Below, piece by piece: positions 1 through 7,022 of a DNA stretch of 7,738 nucleotides. The notes below the pieces were generated by a model that did not search any database, was not told the DNA's origin, and saw only the letters and a list, made by a program, of their open reading frames with translations. Where the stretch lies: contig JAKFXJ010000056.1 of the NCBI GenBank assembly GCA_021731425.1, positions 1 through 7,738 on the forward strand, written 5' to 3'. The position numbers were made by a program, and so were the translations under genes. This DNA comes from Limnohabitans sp. (GTDB taxonomy: Bacteria; Pseudomonadota; Gammaproteobacteria; Burkholderiales; Burkholderiaceae_C). The first letter of the stretch is position 1. The number at the start of each line of letters is the position of its first letter.

Positions 1-470
1 TGCATGACATAGGCCACGGGCAAACAATAAGTGGTCTGGCCGTCGTCGGCGGTCCAGGCGCGACGAGCCTGTGGGTTGAAGCTTGTGAGTGATTCTTCCT
101 TCAGGGGCAGCAGGTAGCCCTTGGCCTGCATGCGCACACTGGCGTCAAAGGGTCTGCAAAAGATCAGGTCGCCTGCGCGTCTTGTTGAAAGCCGGGCCTC
201 CAGCCGTGCATCGTAGGCAAGAGGCTCTTCGGGTTTGAACTGCACCTTGATGTCGGGGTGCTGGCGCTGAAAGGCTGGAATCAGCACCTTGTCCCAAAAA
301 ATCTGGTCGTCCTTGCGCCAGCTTTCGATGGTCAGCACCTGACTTTGGGCAGTACCCACCATCAGCATGGCCGCCATGAGCGTCCTCAGCCTCAGGAGGC
401 TCGCCGCAAAAAGACCGGTCAGGCCAGGGCTTGACCGGTGGCTGCAAAGGCCTGTGCAAAGTGTTTTCAT
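1..470 (-). CDS. ABC transporter extracellular substrate-binding protein, sugar type (partial, C-terminus beyond left edge)
   Basis: The first 156 residues of an open frame read leftwards and run off the window without a stop. After an N-terminal stretch of about 43 residues with a hydrophobic segment (about residues 31-41) and a plausible signal-peptidase site after Ala-Gln-Ser (41-43), the mature part begins VLTIESWRKDDQIFW. It continues with AFQRQHPDIKVQF and a DLIF segment, the pattern of the N-terminal lobe of family 1 solute-binding proteins (UgpB/MalE-like, COG1653). Such proteins sit in the periplasm and deliver sugars or related solutes to an ABC permease; the substrate cannot be told from this part. 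Start choice is uncertain. ATG at 470 gives a long leader and no clear Shine-Dalgarno. ATG at 377 has a good GAGGA seven bases upstream but leaves only a very short, uncharged signal sequence. Permease and ATPase genes would be expected to the left. Confidence 0.8.
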   Translation of the reverse strand, partial: MKTLCTGLCSHRSSPGLTGLFAASLLRLRTLMAAMLMVGTAQSQVLTIESWRKDDQIFWDKVLIPAFQRQHPDIKVQFKPEEPLAYDARLEARLSTRRAGDLIFCRPFDASVRMQAKGYLLPLKEESLTSFNPQARRAWTADDGQTTYCLPVAYVM

Positions 471-489
471 GGGCTGTGCCAAAGGATTA

Positions 490-524
490 TTTCAATACAT
501 TTTATTTAATTAAATGCATTCAAA
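490..524. promoter_or_regulatory. AT-rich upstream region with a 35-base imperfect dyad, candidate operator
   Basis: This lies in the 133-base gap between the stress-protein gene and the substrate-binding-protein gene, 20-54 bases before the latter's ATG. The outer arms AATACATTT (494-502) and AAATGCATT (512-520) are inverted with one mismatch. The symmetry about base 507 extends to TTT/AAA at the flanks (490-492 with 522-524), so 14 of 17 base pairs match. On the minus strand an AATAAT hexamer just downstream of the dyad is a possible -10 box, with TTTAAT 17 bases upstream of it. This is probably the promoter/operator of the transporter gene, but AT-richness makes some symmetry likely by chance. 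The rest of the gap (525-603) shows no convincing terminator. Confidence 0.35.
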
Positions 525-603
525 CCCTTGCGCACGGCAGAATTTTTGTCCCTTCGCGCCAGGCCCTAAGGCCCAGCCCGAACCACTTCGCCTCTAGCGC
601 CCG

Positions 604-1047
604 TCAGCGCAGCACCAGCACCGGAATGTGCGAATGCGTCAACACTTGCTGGGTTTCACTGCCCAAGAGCAGTCGCTTGATGCCTTTTCGACCGTGTGAG
701 GCCATGACGATCAGGTCGGCTTTGTGCTTTTTGGCCGCCGCAATGATGGCGTCCGAGACCACGTCTGATTTGACGGTGATGGCTTTGGTGCTGACGGCTT
801 TGGCTTTGGCGTTCTTTTCGACCGTGGCCAACTGAACCCGGGCCGTTTCGGTCCACTGGGCTTCGACGCGAGCGATTTCTTCGCTCGACAGGGGGATGCT
901 GCCTTCAAAGTAAGCCTGCGGGTAGCGCGGCACCACCTTGAGCGCGATCAGCTCAGCGCCGCAGGTGGCCGCCAGTCCGATGGCGCTGGCCACGGCTTTT
1001 TTGGACAAGGTGGAACCGTCGGTAGCGACAAGGATGCGTTGGTACAT
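604..1047 (-). CDS. Universal stress protein, UspA family
   Basis: A 147-residue single Usp domain, the usual length. It starts YQRILVATDGS, with the acidic residue (D10) that contacts the nucleotide in ATP-binding members. It ends with IVMASHGRKGIKRLLLGSETQQVL...PVLVLR, the C-terminal nucleotide-binding loop. In that loop the first Gly of the G-x2-G-x9-G-S pattern is Ala116; Gly119, Gly129 and Ser130 are kept, so ATP binding is likely. It is a cytoplasmic protein that helps cells survive stress or growth arrest; the exact role is unknown. The start at 1047 is preferred over an ATG 45 bases further upstream because AGGAG (1054-1058) lies six bases before it. It is divergent from ccoI, with an FNR box in the shared interval, which fits a low-oxygen stress protein. 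Several Pseudomonas usp genes are controlled by Anr, the FNR homologue. Confidence 0.93.
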   Translation of the reverse strand: MYQRILVATDGSTLSKKAVASAIGLAATCGAELIALKVVPRYPQAYFEGSIPLSSEEIARVEAQWTETARVQLATVEKNAKAKAVSTKAITVKSDVVSDAIIAAAKKHKADLIVMASHGRKGIKRLLLGSETQQVLTHSHIPVLVLR

Positions 1048-1106
1048 GAGGTGCTCCTGTTGAAAATGACAAAAATCCAGCTTAAAAGACACACAAACGG
1101 GAGCGC

Positions 1107-1120
1107 TTGATGTACATCAA
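1107..1120. promoter_or_regulatory. FNR/ANR-type binding site, divergent usp/ccoI promoter region
   Basis: TTGATGTACATCAA is a perfect palindromic match to the FNR consensus TTGAT-N4-ATCAA. FNR-family regulators bind it when their oxygen-sensitive iron-sulphur cluster is intact, that is under low oxygen. Its centre (1113.5) is 41.5 bases before position 1155, the class II activation distance, and a TATCTT hexamer at 1143-1148 fits a -10 box for that start point. In the other direction 41.5 bases leads to about 1072, 25 bases before the usp start codon. The -10 candidate there (TAAGCT, minus strand 1084-1079) is weak. The site can therefore serve ccoI and perhaps also usp. Confidence 0.88.
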
Positions 1121-1142
1121 GCTTTTGTCGGGGTGGCTGACG

Positions 1143-1155
1143 TATCTTCGAAACA
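1143..1155 (+). promoter_or_regulatory. Predicted ccoI -10 box and transcription start
   Basis: TATCTT (1143-1148) matches four of six bases of TATAAT. It lies where an FNR-activated class II promoter would need its -10 element. The predicted first transcribed base falls at about 1155, which is also the A of the best ccoI start codon. No Shine-Dalgarno sequence precedes that ATG, which agrees with a leaderless or almost leaderless message. Confidence 0.45.
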
Positions 1156-3545
1156 TGACCCAAGTCAATGTTTTGCCCGGCCTGCCTGCTGCGCCCTCTG
1201 AAAAAGGGGCCTTGGCGGAATGGGCACCCAACGAGGACAACACCCCGCAGCAGCGGCTGGAACTGCTCGATACGCCCGAAGAATGGGCGGAATTCAGCTT
1301 GCCCGAAAAAAGCGACTCAGGCTGCTGGCGCTCCAGCGTGGTGTTTGAAGGCATGCATTGCGCGGCCTGCGCCATCACCCTGGAAGATGCTTTGCGGGCT
1401 GTGCCGGGTGTGCAGTCGGTCCAAATCAGCGGTGCCAGCCACCGGGGTCAGATCGTCTGGTCGCCCGAGCGCACGCGCCCCTCTGAATGGATGCGCTCGG
1501 TTGAGCGCCATGGCTACAAGGCCTTGCCCGCCAACGATGCCCACGCCCATGCACGCAGGCGCGAAGAGGCCCGGCGCATGGTCTGGCGTTGGGCGGTGGC
1601 GGCCATGTGCATGATGCAAGTCATGATGTACGCCACGCCCACGTACCTCAGCCAGCCGGGCGACATCTCGGACGAAGCGGTGCACTTGTTGCGCTGGGCT
1701 TCCTGGGTGTTGTCTTTGCCGGTGATGTTTTTCTCATGCACCCCGTTTTTCAGCCAAGCTTGGCGCGACCTGCGCGAGCGACAGATCAGCATGGATTTGC
1801 CCGTGGCGCTGGGCATGGTGGTGACCTTTGTGGTCAGCACGCTGGGCACCTTCGAGCCGCAGGGTCCGTTCGGTGCCGAGGTGTTTTTTGACTCGTTCAC
1901 CATGTTCGTGTTCTTTTTGCTGACGGGTCGCTGGCTGGAGCTGCGCATGCGCGACCGCACGGCCGGGGCGCTGGAGGCGGTGCTCAACCGCTTGCCCGAC
2001 AGCGTGCGCAAGCGCCAGAGCGATGGCACTTGGGCGCTCTTGTCCATCCGCCGCTTGCAAGTGGGGGATGTGATCGAGGTTTTGCCCGGTGAGGCTTTTG
2101 CGGGCGATGGCCGGGTGCTGGCTGGCCAGACCCAGGTGGATGAAGCCTTGCTGACGGGCGAGTCACGGCCACTCGCGCGGGGCGTGGGTGACCGCGTTAT
2201 TGCCGGCAGCCACAACCTGAGCGGCACCTTGCAGGTGCAGATCGAGCAAATTGGCGCTGCCACCCGTTATGCACAAATCGTGGCCTTGATGGAAAGTGCC
2301 TCGGTCTCCAAGCCCGCCATGGCGCAGCTGGTGGACCGTTGGGCCAAGCCTTTTTTGGTGGCGGTGATGCTGGCCTCTTTGGCCTCGGCCATTTATTGGT
2401 GGCCCACCGACCCCGCGCACGCGGTGATGGTGGCGGTGGCCGTGCTGATCGTGACCTGTCCTTGTGCTTTGTCGCTGGCCACGCCTGCGGCCATGTTGGC
2501 CACCGCCGGGGCATTGGCCCGCAGCGGTGTGATGGTGCGGCGCCTGAGCGCCCTGCAAAACCTGGCCCAGATTGACACGGTGATTTTCGACAAGACGGGC
2601 ACTCTGACTCGCGATGCTTTCGAAGTGGCCCGCATCCACACACGCGATGGCGTGAGCCAGGCCCAAGCCCTGAACTGGGCAGGCAGCTTGGCGCGGCATT
2701 CCTTGCACCCGGTCTCGCGGGCCTTGTGGTCCGAAGCCCGGCGCCGCGCCGATACCGCCGGGCGTTTGCATGAATTGGAAGCCTTGGTCGCGCACGATGT
2801 GAGTGAGCAGGCAGGGCAGGGGGTGCAAGGTGTTTTGACCCGGCCAGGCCAAGCCACCCAAACTTTGCGTTTGGGCTCGGCCGCTTTTTGCGAGGCGCCG
2901 CCACGCGCCGGGCACCACCTGCAGGTCAGCCTGGCCGATGCGTCGGGCTGGCTCGCCAGCTTTGAGTTGGCCGAGCAAGTGCGCCCCGAGGCGGCGGGTA
3001 TGGTGCGGGCCTTGGCACACATGGGTTTGACCCTGAAGGTCTTGTCGGGCGACGGCCCCGCTGCGGTGGCCCAAGTGGCGCAGGCCGTGGGCATAGCGGA
3101 TGCGCAAGGCGGCTGCAGCCCCCAGCACAAATTGCAAGCGCTGCAGGCCCTGCAGGCCCAGGGGCACAAAGTGGCCATGGTGGGCGATGGCCTGAACGAC
3201 GGGCCGGTCTTGGCCGGGGCCGATGTGTCCTTCGCGCTGGGCCAGGCCGTGCCGCTGGCGCAGTCCAAATCTGATTTTGTGTTGATGGGTGGGCAGCTCG
3301 ATGTGCTGGTCAGCACAGTCCAACGCAGCCGCCAGACGATGCGCATCGTGCGACAAAACCTGTGGTGGGCGGCTGTTTACAACGCCGCTTGTGTGCCGCT
3401 GGCCTTGATGGGCTGGCTGCCCGCCTGGGCTGCGGGCCTGGGCATGGCGCTCAGCTCCTTGCTGGTGGTGCTCAATGCTTTGCGTCTGTCGCAGGCATCG
3501 CCAGAGTCGCGGCCGCCCCAGACGATGGAACTTCAACCCGTTTGA
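1155..3545 (+). CDS. ccoI: Copper-translocating P1B-type ATPase for cbb3 oxidase assembly
   Basis: A 796-residue heavy-metal P-type ATPase of the CcoI/FixI (CopA2) group. It moves copper outwards across the inner membrane for the CuB site of the cbb3 oxidase, which separates it in role from detoxifying CopA. Domains in order: a roughly 60-residue extension; a metal-binding domain with GMHCAAC (66-72); membrane helices from about 145; actuator TGES (334-337); the metal-binding membrane motif CPC (435-437); phosphorylation motif DKTGT with Asp479; the P1B-specific His-Pro (518-519); SGD (631-633); GDGLNDGP (677-684); and a C-terminal helix pair beginning NLWWAAVYNAACVPLA. All catalytic residues are present. 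The frame opens further upstream at a TTG (1107), but that lies in the FNR box, so ATG 1155 is chosen although it lacks a Shine-Dalgarno. The N-terminus has no Cys-x-His-Cys motif of the kind seen in many FixI proteins. ccoS follows after nine bases. Confidence 0.95.
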   Translation: MTQVNVLPGLPAAPSEKGALAEWAPNEDNTPQQRLELLDTPEEWAEFSLPEKSDSGCWRSSVVFEGMHCAACAITLEDALRAVPGVQSVQISGASHRGQIVWSPERTRPSEWMRSVERHGYKALPANDAHAHARRREEARRMVWRWAVAAMCMMQVMMYATPTYLSQPGDISDEAVHLLRWASWVLSLPVMFFSCTPFFSQAWRDLRERQISMDLPVALGMVVTFVVSTLGTFEPQGPFGAEVFFDSFTMFVFFLLTGRWLELRMRDRTAGALEAVLNRLPDSVRKRQSDGTWALLSIRRLQVGDVIEVLPGEAFAGDGRVLAGQTQVDEALLTGESRPLARGVGDRVIAGSHNLSGTLQVQIEQIGAATRYAQIVALMESASVSKPAMAQLVDRWAKPFLVAVMLASLASAIYWWPTDPAHAVMVAVAVLIVTCPCALSLATPAAMLATAGALARSGVMVRRLSALQNLAQIDTVIFDKTGTLTRDAFEVARIHTRDGVSQAQALNWAGSLARHSLHPVSRALWSEARRRADTAGRLHELEALVAHDVSEQAGQGVQGVLTRPGQATQTLRLGSAAFCEAPPRAGHHLQVSLADASGWLASFELAEQVRPEAAGMVRALAHMGLTLKVLSGDGPAAVAQVAQAVGIADAQGGCSPQHKLQALQALQAQGHKVAMVGDGLNDGPVLAGADVSFALGQAVPLAQSKSDFVLMGGQLDVLVSTVQRSRQTMRIVRQNLWWAAVYNAACVPLALMGWLPAWAAGLGMALSSLLVVLNALRLSQASPESRPPQTMELQPV

Positions 3546-3554
3546 GAAAACAGC

Positions 3555-3692
3555 ATGGACATTCTTTATTTGTTGATTCCGTTGTCTGTTGCCTTGGTGT
3601 TTTTCATTTTGGCGGGTCTGTGGTGGGCGATTGACCGTGGCCAATTTGAAGACATTGAGGCCGAAGGTGATCGCATTTTGCGTGACGATTGA
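3555..3692 (+). CDS. ccoS: cbb3-type oxidase assembly protein CcoS
   Basis: A 45-residue protein with one N-terminal membrane helix (about residues 4-26, ending GLWWAID), followed by the family signature GQFEDIEAEGDRILRDD. CcoS is needed to put haem b, haem b3 and CuB into CcoN; without it an inactive cofactor-poor oxidase forms (known from Rhodobacter). It is at the short end of the family's length, but the signature is complete. It lies nine bases after ccoI, in the same direction and almost certainly on the same message. Its stop codon TGA (3690-3692) sits inside the FNR box that precedes ccoN. Confidence 0.93.
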   Translation: MDILYLLIPLSVALVFFILAGLWWAIDRGQFEDIEAEGDRILRDD

Positions 3693-3702
3693 TTTTGATC
3701 AA
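3689..3702. promoter_or_regulatory. FNR/ANR-type binding site upstream of ccoN
   Basis: TTGATTTTGATCAA matches the FNR consensus TTGAT-N4-ATCAA at all ten defined positions. It overlaps the last bases of ccoS and lies 63 bases before the ccoN start. A class II arrangement would put transcription start near 3737, in the untranslated stretch before the ccoN ribosome-binding site. The matching -10 candidate (CACACT, 3725-3730) is poor; TATACC (3715-3720) is an alternative with a less usual spacing. The site should make ccoNOQP oxygen-responsive on its own, apart from read-through from ccoIS. Confidence 0.87.
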
Positions 3703-3754
3703 GTGTCCTAGGCATATACCTGGGCACACTTCAAAAGTAGATTTTTTTAAAAAC

Positions 3755-3760
3755 AAGAGG
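3755..3760 (+). promoter_or_regulatory. Ribosome-binding site of ccoN
   Basis: AAGAGG is five bases before ATG 3766. A GTG in the same frame (3760-3762) overlaps this sequence, and a further ATG (3781) has no such site, so the position of this site settles the start at 3766. Confidence 0.7.
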
Positions 3761-3765
3761 TGAAA

Positions 3766-5202
3766 ATGCAATTTGCCAATATGCAGGCGACGACCTACAA
3801 CGACAAAGTTGTCAGGCAATTCGCCATCATGACGGTGGTCTGGGGTGTGGTGGGCATGCTGGTGGGCGTGATCATTGCAGCCCAACTCACCTGGCCGGAA
3901 CTCAACTTCGGTATTTCCTGGCTCAGTTATGGCCGTCTGCGGCCCTTGCACACCAACGCGGTCATTTTTGCGTTTGGTGGTTGTGGCTTGTTTGCCGCTG
4001 CTTACTACGTGGTTCAGCGCACCTGCAATGTGCGCTTGATCAACGACAAGGTGGCCGCTTTCACCTTTTGGGGTTGGCAGCTGGTCATTGTGTTGGCGGC
4101 CATTTCTTTGCCTCTGGGTTTGACCCAAAGCAAGGAATACGCTGAGCTGATTTGGCCCATCGACGTGCTGATCGCGGTGGTCTGGGTGGCGTTTGCTTTT
4201 GTGTTCTTTGGCACGGTGGGCATTCGCAAGGTGCGTCACATTTATGTGGCCAACTGGTTCTTTGGTGCTTTCATCATTGCCGTGGCTTTGTTGCACATCG
4301 TCAACAACATCCAGTTGCCCACAGGCCTGCTGCACTCGTATTCTGCTTATGCCGGCGTGCAAGACGCCATGGTGCAATGGTGGTACGGCCACAATGCCGT
4401 GGGCTTCTTCCTCACCGCTGGTTTCCTGGGCATGATGTATTACTTCATCCCCAAGCAAGCCGAGCGTCCTGTTTACTCGTACCGCCTGTCGATCGTGCAC
4501 TTTTGGGCGCTGATCTTCACCTACATGTGGGCCGGCCCTCACCACCTGCACTACACCGCCTTGCCGGACTGGACCCAGTCTGTGGGCATGGTGTTCTCGC
4601 TGATCTTGTTGGCACCCAGCTGGGGCGGCATGATCAACGGCATCATGACCTTGTCGGGCGCTTGGCACAAACTGCGTGACGATCCGATCCTGCGCTTTTT
4701 GATCGTGTCCCTGTCTTTCTACGGCATGTCGACCTTTGAAGGCCCGATGATGTCCATCAAGACCGTCAACGCGCTGAGCCACTACACCGATTGGACCGTG
4801 GGCCATGTGCACTCGGGTGCCTTGGGTTGGGTGGGTTTGGTGACCATGGGTTCCATGTACTACCTGATTCCCCGTTTGTTCGGCCAGAAAAAGATGTACA
4901 GCGTCAAGGCCATCGAAATCCACTTCTGGACCGCCACGATTGGCATCGTGATTTACATCGCGGCCATGTGGATTGCCGGTGTGATGCAGGGCCTGATGTG
5001 GCGTGCCATCAACGCCGACGGTACCTTGACCTACACCTTTGTGGAGTCTGTCAAAGCCACCTTCCCATTTTATGCCTTGCGTTTGCTGGGCGGCGTGTTG
5101 TACCTGAGTGGCATGGTCATCATGCTTTGGAACACTTTCAAGACCGTGTCCATGGGCCGGTCGGTGGAAGTCCAGATCCCGACACTCGCACCTGCACACT
5201 GA
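3766..5202 (+). CDS. ccoN: cbb3-type cytochrome c oxidase subunit I (catalytic, haem b / haem b3-CuB)
   Basis: A 478-residue polytopic inner-membrane protein of the haem-copper oxidase superfamily, C-type, the usual length. It reduces O2 to water with high affinity and pumps protons. Visible ligands: His62 (in RLRPLHTN) and His349 for the low-spin haem b; His347 for haem b3 (both in VGHVHSG); His209 (WYGHNAV), His259 and His260 (AGPHHLHY) for CuB. Tyr253 (FTYMWAG) is in the position of the tyrosine cross-linked to a CuB histidine in this class. Glu325 (STFEGPMM) matches the conserved proton-path glutamate. No key residue is missing. It is the first structural gene after the FNR box; ccoO follows after 13 bases. 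Confidence 0.98.
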   Translation: MQFANMQATTYNDKVVRQFAIMTVVWGVVGMLVGVIIAAQLTWPELNFGISWLSYGRLRPLHTNAVIFAFGGCGLFAAAYYVVQRTCNVRLINDKVAAFTFWGWQLVIVLAAISLPLGLTQSKEYAELIWPIDVLIAVVWVAFAFVFFGTVGIRKVRHIYVANWFFGAFIIAVALLHIVNNIQLPTGLLHSYSAYAGVQDAMVQWWYGHNAVGFFLTAGFLGMMYYFIPKQAERPVYSYRLSIVHFWALIFTYMWAGPHHLHYTALPDWTQSVGMVFSLILLAPSWGGMINGIMTLSGAWHKLRDDPILRFLIVSLSFYGMSTFEGPMMSIKTVNALSHYTDWTVGHVHSGALGWVGLVTMGSMYYLIPRLFGQKKMYSVKAIEIHFWTATIGIVIYIAAMWIAGVMQGLMWRAINADGTLTYTFVESVKATFPFYALRLLGGVLYLSGMVIMLWNTFKTVSMGRSVEVQIPTLAPAH

Positions 5203-5215
5203 GGAGAAATTAAGA

Positions 5216-5842
5216 ATGGCTCAAAACCCAAAATCAGGCGGCTTGTCCCATGAGAAAGTCGAGACCAACAACTTTTTGATGATCGTTTTGATCTTCATCG
5301 TCTTGTTGGTCGGTGGCATGGTCGAAATCGTGCCCTTGTTCTTCCAGAAATCCACCACCGAGCCGGTGCCGGGTCTCAAGCCCTACACCGCACTGCAGGT
5401 GGTTGGCCGTGATGTGTATGTGCGTGAAGGTTGCTACAACTGCCACTCGCAGATGATTCGCCCCTTCCGCGCTGAAACCCTGCGCTACGGTTCGTACTCG
5501 CTGGCGGGTGAATTCGTCTACGACCGTCCCTTCCAGTGGGGCTCCAAGCGCACAGGTCCTGATTTGGCCCGCGTGGGTGGCCGCTACAGCGATGAGTGGC
5601 ACCGCATTCACTTGACCAATCCCCGTGATTTGGTGCCCGAGTCCAACATGCCGGCTTACCCATGGCTGGAAAAGACAGCCGCTGACCACGCCACTGTGGT
5701 GGCACGCATGTCGGCCTTGCGGACTTTGGGCGCACCTTACGCCGATGAAGAGTTGGCCAAAGCACCCGAAGAAGTCAAAGGCAAAACCGAGTTGGATGCG
5801 GTCATTGCGTACCTGCAAGTGCTCGGCATTCACCGCAAATGA
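5216..5842 (+). CDS. ccoO: cbb3-type cytochrome c oxidase subunit II (mono-haem cytochrome c)
   Basis: A 208-residue protein anchored by one N-terminal helix (about residues 20-43), with a periplasmic cytochrome c domain. The haem c motif is CYNCH (73-77), followed by SQMIRPF, typical of CcoO/FixO. Met145 in ESNMPAYPW is the likely axial ligand. It takes electrons from CcoP and passes them to haem b of CcoN, and it is required for a stable complex. The frame is open upstream inside ccoN, but ATG 5216 is the start because it follows the ccoN stop, has GAGGAG (5201-5206) nine bases before it, and opens the usual short cytoplasmic tail. ccoQ follows after nine bases. Confidence 0.97.
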   Translation: MAQNPKSGGLSHEKVETNNFLMIVLIFIVLLVGGMVEIVPLFFQKSTTEPVPGLKPYTALQVVGRDVYVREGCYNCHSQMIRPFRAETLRYGSYSLAGEFVYDRPFQWGSKRTGPDLARVGGRYSDEWHRIHLTNPRDLVPESNMPAYPWLEKTAADHATVVARMSALRTLGAPYADEELAKAPEEVKGKTELDAVIAYLQVLGIHRK

Positions 5843-5851
5843 GGCAAAGCC

Positions 5852-5992
5852 ATGGACATCAATACTTTGCGATCCATCGTGACCGTCCTGGCCTTCTTGG
5901 CATTCATCGGCATCGTGGTCTGGGCTTGGTCGCGGCGAAACCAAGCCAGCTTTGACGAAGCGGCGCAATTGCCGTTCCGCCAAGACGACTGA
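5852..5992 (+). CDS. ccoQ: cbb3-type cytochrome c oxidase subunit CcoQ (FixQ-like)
   Basis: A 46-residue protein with one membrane helix (about residues 8-26, IVTVLAFLAFIGIVVWAW). After it come a basic SRRN turn and a polar tail that contains FDEAAQLPF, the common CcoQ ending. CcoQ has no cofactor; in other bacteria it stabilises the complex or the CcoP contact. Its ribosome-binding site GAGG (5841-5844) overlaps the ccoO stop codon, so the two genes are probably translationally coupled. Its place between ccoO and ccoP supports the call. Confidence 0.93.
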   Translation: MDINTLRSIVTVLAFLAFIGIVVWAWSRRNQASFDEAAQLPFRQDD

Positions 5993-6033
5993 GCGGTCCT
6001 CCAGAACTCTAAAAAATATTTCAAGGAAACTCC

Positions 6034-6966
6034 ATGAGTGACTTCATCAGCAACTTCTGGCACTTGTATGTGGCCGGCATCACGCTGGTCAGCATCATTG
6101 CTTGTCTGCTTTTGTTGTGGTTCAGCGGCAAGGCCAAGGCCATGACCGCCAACGACAACACCACCGGCCACGTCTGGGACGGTGACTTGCGTGAGATGAA
6201 CAACCCGCTGCCCCGTTGGTGGGTGGGTTTGTTCATCATCACGGTCATTTTTGCCTTCGTTTACCTGGCCATGTACCCGGGTGCAGGCAACTTTGCCGGC
6301 AAATTTGGCTGGTCTTCGGCCGGTCAGTACGAGGCTGAAGTGGCCAAGGGCAATGCCGAAGTGGCGCCGCTGTACGCCAAGTTCCAGGGCATGCCATCCG
6401 AGCAAGTGTCCAAAGATCCCCAAGCCCTGGCCATTGGTGACCGCCTGTTCATGAACAACTGCGCACAGTGCCACGGCTCTGATGCACGCGGCAGCAAGGG
6501 CTTTCCCAATTTGGCCGATGCCGATTGGTTGTATGGCGGCACACCCGACGCGATCAAAACCACCTTGGTGCAAGGCCGTGCCGGCAACATGCCGCCCATG
6601 GCTGCCGCCGTGGGCACACCCGAGGACGTGCGCAACGTGGCGCACTATGTGTTGAGCCTGTCCCAAAGCCCGCACGACTCGCTGCGTGCACAACTGGGCA
6701 AATCCAAGTTCGGTGCTTGCGCGGCTTGCCACGGCATGGACGGCAAGGGCAACCACGCCATGGGTGCCCCCAATCTGACCGACGACATCTGGTTGCACGG
6801 CTGGGGTGAGAACGCCATCGTGAACATCATCAACAACGGCAAGGTCAACCAGATGCCCGCACAGGCCGCCAAGTTGACCGAAGGCCAGATCCATGTGCTC
6901 GCTTCCTATGTCTGGGGCTTGTCCAATAACGCTGTGGCCAGCGCTGCAGCCAGTCCTGCCAAGTGA
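6034..6966 (+). CDS. ccoP: cbb3-type cytochrome c oxidase subunit III (di-haem cytochrome c)
   Basis: A 310-residue protein with two N-terminal membrane helices (about 10-30 and 62-80) and the FixP-type N-terminal region between and after them (HVWDGDLREMNNPLPRWW). Two periplasmic cytochrome c domains follow, with haem motifs CAQCH (143-147) and CAACH (229-233). Met186 (GRAGNMPPM) and Met274 (VNQMP) are the likely axial ligands. It is the electron entry subunit of the oxidase, accepting electrons from soluble or membrane-bound cytochrome c. The two-helix form is the one known from many beta- and gammaproteobacteria; some CcoP proteins have only one. AGGA (6024-6027) lies six bases before the ATG. 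It is 41 bases after ccoQ. Confidence 0.97.
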   Translation: MSDFISNFWHLYVAGITLVSIIACLLLLWFSGKAKAMTANDNTTGHVWDGDLREMNNPLPRWWVGLFIITVIFAFVYLAMYPGAGNFAGKFGWSSAGQYEAEVAKGNAEVAPLYAKFQGMPSEQVSKDPQALAIGDRLFMNNCAQCHGSDARGSKGFPNLADADWLYGGTPDAIKTTLVQGRAGNMPPMAAAVGTPEDVRNVAHYVLSLSQSPHDSLRAQLGKSKFGACAACHGMDGKGNHAMGAPNLTDDIWLHGWGENAIVNIINNGKVNQMPAQAAKLTEGQIHVLASYVWGLSNNAVASAAASPAK

Positions 6967-6974
6967 TGTCACCC

Positions 6975-7001
6975 CCTGCAGCAGGCTGGCCCTGTTGCAG
7001 G
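6975..7001 (+). other. Stem-loop between ccoP and ccoG
   Basis: The arms CCTGCAGCAGG (6975-6985) and CCTGTTGCAGG (6991-7001) can pair over 11 positions, one of them a G-U pair, around a five-base loop CTGGC. It starts eight bases after the ccoP stop codon. No run of T follows, so it is not a standard intrinsic terminator. It could protect the 3' end of the ccoNOQP message or lower read-through into ccoG. Confidence 0.5.
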
Positions 7002-7022
7002 AATTGAACCAAGGTTTGCGTT

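Noticed and set aside
145..459. A 104-codon minus-strand frame near the left edge
   Set aside because: It is out of frame with the substrate-binding protein, whose signal peptide and domain pattern are clear in the other frame.
541..603. Possible terminator after the stress-protein gene
   Set aside because: Only a four-pair GGCC/GGCC stem can form, and on the minus strand it is followed by A-rich and not T-rich sequence.
1107..1154. Upstream extension of ccoI to TTG 1107
   Set aside because: The TTG is the first triplet of the FNR box, and the 16 added residues would be encoded by the operator and promoter.
2163..3644. A 493-codon open frame on the minus strand opposite ccoI
   Set aside because: Antisense shadow of a clear P-type ATPase; composition is Arg/Gln/His-rich and there is no family signature.
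3707..3724. A small dyad CCTAGG/CCTGGG just after the ccoN FNR box
   Set aside because: Only six pairs with one G-U, and it falls in the promoter upstream of the expected transcript start, so it is not likely an RNA structure; too short to call an operator.
4036..4043. TTGATCAA inside ccoN, resembling FNR half-sites
   Set aside because: The four-base spacer of the FNR box is missing and it lies in conserved coding sequence.
3604..5199. A 531-codon open frame on the minus strand opposite ccoN
   Set aside because: It lies wholly antisense to ccoS/ccoN, its product is rich in His, Gln and Gly with no recognisable domain, and such frames are common opposite GC-rich genes.
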